Assembly: GCA_014860355.1 (NCBI GenBank)
Contig: JACZJV010000135.1
Location: 1-49,186 of the forward strand
DNA from: Burkholderiales bacterium
GTDB lineage: Bacteria > Pseudomonadota > Gammaproteobacteria > Burkholderiales > SG8-39
Length of the DNA: 49,186 nt
Direction: 5' to 3'
A program made the position numbers and the translations under genes. Shown piece by piece: positions 46,186-49,186 of the stretch. Numbering within the stretch: the stretch's first letter is position 1; every line of letters starts with the position of its first letter. The notes under the pieces are model-generated. The model had not been told where the DNA came from. It searched no databases and worked only from the letters and a program-made list of their open reading frames with translations.

Positions 46186-46605
46186 ATGGCCTTAGAACCC
46201 AACACCCGAGAAAGCGTGGCGCAAATGCTGCGCGCGCATGGTATTACGCCCACTCACCAACGCATCGAGATCGCACTGGTCCTGTTCGAGCGATGCTGGC
46301 ATCCGTCGGCCGATCAGATCCTGACCGCGGTCAACGTGCGCTACGCCGAGACTTCGAAAGCGACTGTCTACAATACGCTCAAGCTATTTCTCGACAAGGG
46401 ACTGGTGCGCGAACTGATCGTCGATCCAAACAAGGTCTTCTACGATTCCAACACCAGCGCCCACCATCATTTCTACGACATGTCCTCGGGGGAGATCACC
46501 GACATTCCCGCCGAAGGCGTGCGTATCGATGGGCTGCCGCCGCTGCCGGCGGGTATGGTCACCGCCGGCGTCGACATCATCGTGCGCACCCGTCCGGGGA
46601 TTTGA
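46186..46605 (+). CDS. Fur-family transcriptional regulator, Irr/PerR-like without CxxC zinc site
   Basis: A 139-residue metal-dependent repressor. The N-terminal winged helix has THQRIEIALVLFER and the recognition helix SKATVYNTLKLF. The dimerisation domain has VFYDSNTSAHHHFYDMSSGEITDI. The two CxxC motifs of typical Fur structural zinc sites are absent; the only cysteine is in FERCWHPS. The HHH triplet is reminiscent of Irr, which senses haem or iron status. Target genes are unknown; no iron-uptake gene is adjacent. The start ATG 46186 is preferred over ATG 46171, which lies in the promoter. Confidence 0.88.
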   Translation: MALEPNTRESVAQMLRAHGITPTHQRIEIALVLFERCWHPSADQILTAVNVRYAETSKATVYNTLKLFLDKGLVRELIVDPNKVFYDSNTSAHHHFYDMSSGEITDIPAEGVRIDGLPPLPAGMVTAGVDIIVRTRPGI

Positions 46606-46663
46606 GCCGCAAAGAATTGGGGCGCGCCCCCTGCTGATTTTGCGAGGACTCGGCGCGCTTTCC

Positions 46664-46692
46664 TTGTTTGTGCGCGCGCCGGCGCTTATAAT
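46664..46692 (+). promoter_or_regulatory. Promoter of tRNA-Thr
   Basis: TTGTTT (46664-46669), a 17-base spacer and TATAAT (46687-46692), 43 bases before the mature tRNA. The spacer is almost purely G and C. Confidence 0.5.
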
Positions 46693-46735
46693 CGTGGCCT
46701 TCCGCTGATTCTCCTGTTCGTATCAATGTAGCTCA

Positions 46736-46811
46736 GCCGGGTTAGCTCAGTTGGTAGAGCAGCGCATTCGTAATGCGAAGGTCGGAGGTTCGACTCCTCT
46801 ACCCGGCACCA
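46736..46811 (+). tRNA. thrV: tRNA-Thr, anticodon CGT
   Basis: 76 bases with all arms and encoded CCA. Acceptor GCCGGGT pairs with ACCCGGC, the D arm is AGCTCAGTTGGTAGAGC, the anticodon loop is TTCGTAA (anticodon CGT) and the T arm is GGAGGTTCGACTCC. It reads ACG codons. The gene symbol is only a guess by analogy. An 8-base copy of the D-arm start (TAGCTCAG) lies at 46729-46736, just outside the tRNA. Confidence 0.97.
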
Positions 46812-46906
46812 AATTGAATGAACCGGGCGCAGCCGGTTCCGGCAATGTCAGCGGCCTGCGCTCCAAGGACTTCTTCTTGCAGTGCCGATACGAGAGAAGG
46901 AGAGCG

Positions 46907-47797
46907 ATGAGCGCAAATCATGGTAAGCAGGTGCTGGGCATTATCGGCGGCAGCGGCGTCTACGACATCGACGGCCTCGCCGGCAAGCACTGGGAAAAGG
47001 TATCGTCGCCGTTCGGCGAACCTTCGGACGAGTTGCTCTGCGGCGAGCTCGACGGCCAGGCGATGGTGTTTCTGCCGCGGCACGGGCGCGGGCACAGGAT
47101 TCCCCCCTCCGAGATCAACTTTCGCGCCAACATCGACGCGCTGAAGCGCCTGGGCGTAACCGATGTCGTCTCGGTCAGCGCCGTGGGCTCGCTGCGCGAG
47201 CACCTGCATCCGGGGATGTTCGTCATCGCCGACCAGTTCATCGACCGGACGTTCGCGCGGACCAAGAGTTTTTTCGGAACCGGCGTGGTGGCGCATGTGT
47301 CCATGGCGCATCCGGTGTGCAGCCGACTGGGCGATCACCTCGAGGCAGCGATGCGCGAGATCGGCATCGAGTTGGCGCGCGGCGGCACCTACCTGGTGAT
47401 GGAGGGGCCGCAGTTCTCCAGCCTGGCCGAATCCGAGTTGTATCGGTCCTGGAACTGCGATGTCATCGGCATGACCAACATGCCCGAAGCCAAGCTCGCG
47501 CGCGAGGCCGAGATGTGCTACGCGACGGTGGCTATGGTCACGGATTACGACTGCTGGCATCCCAATCACGACGACGTGACGGTGGAGGCGATCATCGAAG
47601 TGCTGCTCGCCAACGCGGAAAAGGCGCGCACCCTGGTGAAGAAGGTAGCGCCCAGGATCAAGCGCGACGCCGCGGCGGCCGGCTGCGGCTGCCGCCGCGC
47701 GCTCGAGCATGCGCTGATCACCGCGCCCGAGGCGCGCGATGCGGATGTGATGCAGCGATTGGACGCCGTTGCCGGGCGTGTGCTGAAGCCGAGATGA
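46907..47797 (+). CDS. mtnP: S-methyl-5'-thioadenosine phosphorylase
   Basis: A 296-residue trimeric phosphorylase splitting methylthioadenosine, the by-product of polyamine synthesis, into adenine and methylthioribose-1-phosphate. Signatures are LGIIGGSGVYDIDGL with the phosphate loop, FLPRHGRGHRIPPSEINFRAN and the base-binding GMTNMPEAKLAREAEMCYATVAMVTDYDCW. The ATG at 46907 has AAGGAG 7 bases upstream. It carries an unusual Cys-rich stretch near the C-terminus (AAAGCGCRRAL). apt follows 17 bases later, so adenine is recycled directly. Confidence 0.95.
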   Translation: MSANHGKQVLGIIGGSGVYDIDGLAGKHWEKVSSPFGEPSDELLCGELDGQAMVFLPRHGRGHRIPPSEINFRANIDALKRLGVTDVVSVSAVGSLREHLHPGMFVIADQFIDRTFARTKSFFGTGVVAHVSMAHPVCSRLGDHLEAAMREIGIELARGGTYLVMEGPQFSSLAESELYRSWNCDVIGMTNMPEAKLAREAEMCYATVAMVTDYDCWHPNHDDVTVEAIIEVLLANAEKARTLVKKVAPRIKRDAAAAGCGCRRALEHALITAPEARDADVMQRLDAVAGRVLKPR

Positions 47798-47814
47798 TGT
47801 CCTAGGAGCAAGGC

Positions 47815-48342
47815 ATGCCGATCAAATCCCTCATTCGCACCGTTCCCCATTACCCCAAGCAGGGTGTCATGTTTCGCGACATCACCACCTTGCTCAAGGA
47901 CCCGGTCGGATTTCGCGTCACCATCAATGAATTCGTGCACCGCTACACCGGCGCGAAAGTCGACAAGATCGCCGGCATCGAGTCGCGCGGCTTCATCATC
48001 GGTGCCGCGCTGGCGTTCCAGCTGGGCGTGGGCTTCGTGCCGATACGCAAAAAGGGCAAGCTGCCGGCCGAAACCGTAGGCCACGACTACGAGTTGGAAT
48101 ACGGTTTCGATCGCGTCGAATTGCATGTCGACGCAGTTGCCAAGGGCGAGCGGGTGCTACTGGTGGACGACCTGATCGCGACCGGGGGCACGGCCGAGGC
48201 GGCGATCAAGCTGATCGAAAAAATGGGCGGCAAGGTGGTGGAAGTCTGCGCCGTTATCGACTTACCTGATTTGGGCGGACGGGCGCGCCTGCAAAAACTC
48301 AAGCACAAGGTGTTCACGCTGTGCGAATTCGAGGGCGACTGA
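47815..48342 (+). CDS. apt: Adenine phosphoribosyltransferase
   Basis: A 175-residue enzyme converting adenine and PRPP to AMP. The PRPP motif [18 protein letters not shown] is clear, as are [21 protein letters not shown] and [19 protein letters not shown] lies 6 bases before the ATG. Encoded just after mtnP, it salvages the adenine released from methylthioadenosine, which fits a polyamine-producing cell with the decarboxylase at 9.4 kb. Confidence 0.97.
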   Translation: MPIKSLIRTVPHYPKQGVMFRDITTLLKDPVGFRVTINEFVHRYTGAKVDKIAGIESRGFIIGAALAFQLGVGFVPIRKKGKLPAETVGHDYELEYGFDRVELHVDAVAKGERVLLVDDLIATGGTAEAAIKLIEKMGGKVVEVCAVIDLPDLGGRARLQKLKHKVFTLCEFEGD

Positions 48343-48446
48343 ACACGCCGTTTGCGCCGCGCTAGGAGGGAGGGCGAGCCGCCAGGCATCATGCCGGCGT
48401 GAACGAAAATGACCGTCCACGAATCCGCGGCCGGGGCGGAGTTCGA

Positions 48447-49186
48447 TTACGCGCAACAGTCCTTGCTGCAGCAGCTCTTGCTCAAGGGCTTCATGGCGCG
48501 CACGAAGGCGCTCATGAATTTTCCGTCGACTTCAGAAGCGATCGCGTCCACATCGATGCCCTGTCCGGCGAGAAACTGGCGCGCATCCGCGACCTTGTAA
48601 ATGCGGGTGGGCTCAAGTTCGATGTCCGTGAATCCCGCGCGCGCTAGCTTCGCCTTGTAGTCCGAATCGCGCAGTGCGCCGGCGATGCAGCCAATCCACA
48701 ACTCCACGCGCTTGCGAATTGCAGCCGGAATTTCACCGGTGACCACGACGTCCGAAACGGCGAACCGTCCGCCCGGCTTCAGCACCCGGAATGCTTCGCG
48801 CAGGACCCGGTCCTTGTCCGAGGACAGGTTGATCACGCAATTGGAAATGATCACATCGACCGAGTCATCCGGCAGCGGAATGTTCTCGATTTCGCCCTTG
48901 AGGAATTCGACATTCTCGACGCCGGCCTTCTTCTGGTTGGCGCGCGCCAGCGCCAGCATTTCGTCGGTCATGTCCAGGCCGTAGGCTTTTCCGGCCGGGC
49001 CTACGCGCCTGGCCGACAGCAGCACGTCAATGCCGCCGCCCGAGCCCAGGTCGAGCACCGTCTCGCCCGGATTCAGCTGCGTCAGTGCCGTCGGATTGCC
49101 GCATCCCAATGATGCCTGCAGCGCCTCGCCCGGCACTTCGCCGCTTTGCTGCGCGCTGTAAAGATCGGAGGTGATCGGGTCGCAGC
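48447..49186 (-). CDS. arsM: Arsenite methyltransferase (ArsM), 5' end outside window
   Basis: At least 246 residues; the frame stays open to the window edge, and the residues before the GTG at 49136 (CDPITSDLYSAQQSGE) are already family-like, so the gene starts further right. It is a SAM-dependent methyltransferase that methylates As(III). SAM motif I is VLDLGSGGGIDVLLSARRVG. The conserved arsenic-binding cysteines appear in SLGCGNP, ISNCVINLS and WIGCIAG, and the C-terminus ends in KSCCSKDCCA, an extra cysteine cluster. Other ars genes should lie beyond the window. It converges with apt; the 104-base gap holds nothing recognisable. Confidence 0.9.
   Translation of the reverse strand, partial: CDPITSDLYSAQQSGEVPGEALQASLGCGNPTALTQLNPGETVLDLGSGGGIDVLLSARRVGPAGKAYGLDMTDEMLALARANQKKAGVENVEFLKGEIENIPLPDDSVDVIISNCVINLSSDKDRVLREAFRVLKPGGRFAVSDVVVTGEIPAAIRKRVELWIGCIAGALRDSDYKAKLARAGFTDIELEPTRIYKVADARQFLAGQGIDVDAIASEVDGKFMSAFVRAMKPLSKSCCSKDCCA

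Noticed and set aside
46619..46630. GGGGCGCGCCCC palindrome as terminator of the Fur-family gene
   Set aside because: It has no loop and no T-run; it is a plain restriction-site-like palindrome in GC-rich DNA.
46751..46906. N-terminal extension of mtnP starting inside tRNA-Thr
   Set aside because: The extension would translate the tRNA; the ATG at 46907 has a proper ribosome binding site and the family N-terminus.
1..49186. Mobile element, prophage or CRISPR array
   Set aside because: No transposase, integrase, phage structural gene, Cas gene or regularly spaced repeat was seen on either strand.

Overview
The window is chromosomal DNA, GC-rich and densely coded, from a Gram-negative bacterium that is most likely a betaproteobacterium. 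This rests on protein similarity by eye and on gene order: rpsT divergent from murJ, an argD-argF-argG run behind rpsT, ribF-ileS-lspA-ispH, xseB-ispA-dxs, and a pilE/fimT/pilV/pilW/pilX/pilY1 pilus cluster. I see no insertion sequence, prophage, CRISPR array or plasmid gene. Both ends cut a gene: a hydrogenase-like large subunit on the left and an arsenite methyltransferase on the right.

Layout. 1-2.1 kb: the last two genes of a group-4 hydrogenase-like membrane complex whose large subunit lacks all four nickel-binding cysteines, so it is probably an energy-converting hydrogenase-related (Ehr) complex rather than a hydrogenase. 2.2-7.2 kb: a complete five-gene branched-chain-amino-acid-type ABC importer with its own promoter. 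7.2-9.1 kb: a hairpin-rich convergent gap, then a GMC flavoprotein oxidoreductase. 9.2-12.2 kb: a large PLP-dependent Orn/Lys/Arg decarboxylase, a shared terminator and a cold-shock protein with a long leader. 12.2-17.5 kb, all minus strand: a small coiled-coil protein, folA, an enolase-superfamily enzyme, thyA, a 3-mercaptopyruvate-type sulfurtransferase, a SpoIIAA-like protein and a Rieske oxygenase. 17.6-21.7 kb: xseB-ispA-dxs (isoprenoid precursors) and folE2 (folate). 21.8-23.2 kb: a secreted retropepsin-like protease and a TonB-C protein, both minus.

23.4-31 kb: the pilus operon pilE-fimT-pilV-pilW-pilX-pilY1, tightly packed and partly overlapping. 31-32.5 kb: yajQ (minus) and a fumarylacetoacetate-hydrolase-family enzyme (plus). 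32.5-36.9 kb, minus: argD-argF-argG preceded by a small hypothetical gene with its own promoter and terminator, and rpsT. 37-41.7 kb: murJ, a SirB1/transglutaminase-like protein, a PEBP-family protein, dsbB and ribF. 41.8-46.1 kb: ileS-lspA-ispH. 46.1-49.2 kb: a Fur-family regulator, tRNA-Thr(CGT), mtnP-apt (methylthioadenosine and adenine salvage) and arsM.

Most of the content is core metabolism. The parts worth a second look are the cysteine-less hydrogenase-like complex, two in-frame tandem repeats (argG 3' end and fimT), the small gene between rpsT and argD, a terminator directly in front of argD, two probable leaderless transcripts (murJ and the Fur-family gene), a long perfect-looking hairpin at 7.3 kb, and an enolase-superfamily gene set between thyA and folA. 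I did not find a clearly undescribed multi-gene system. All promoter, terminator and operator calls are pattern readings by eye and have not been scored computationally.
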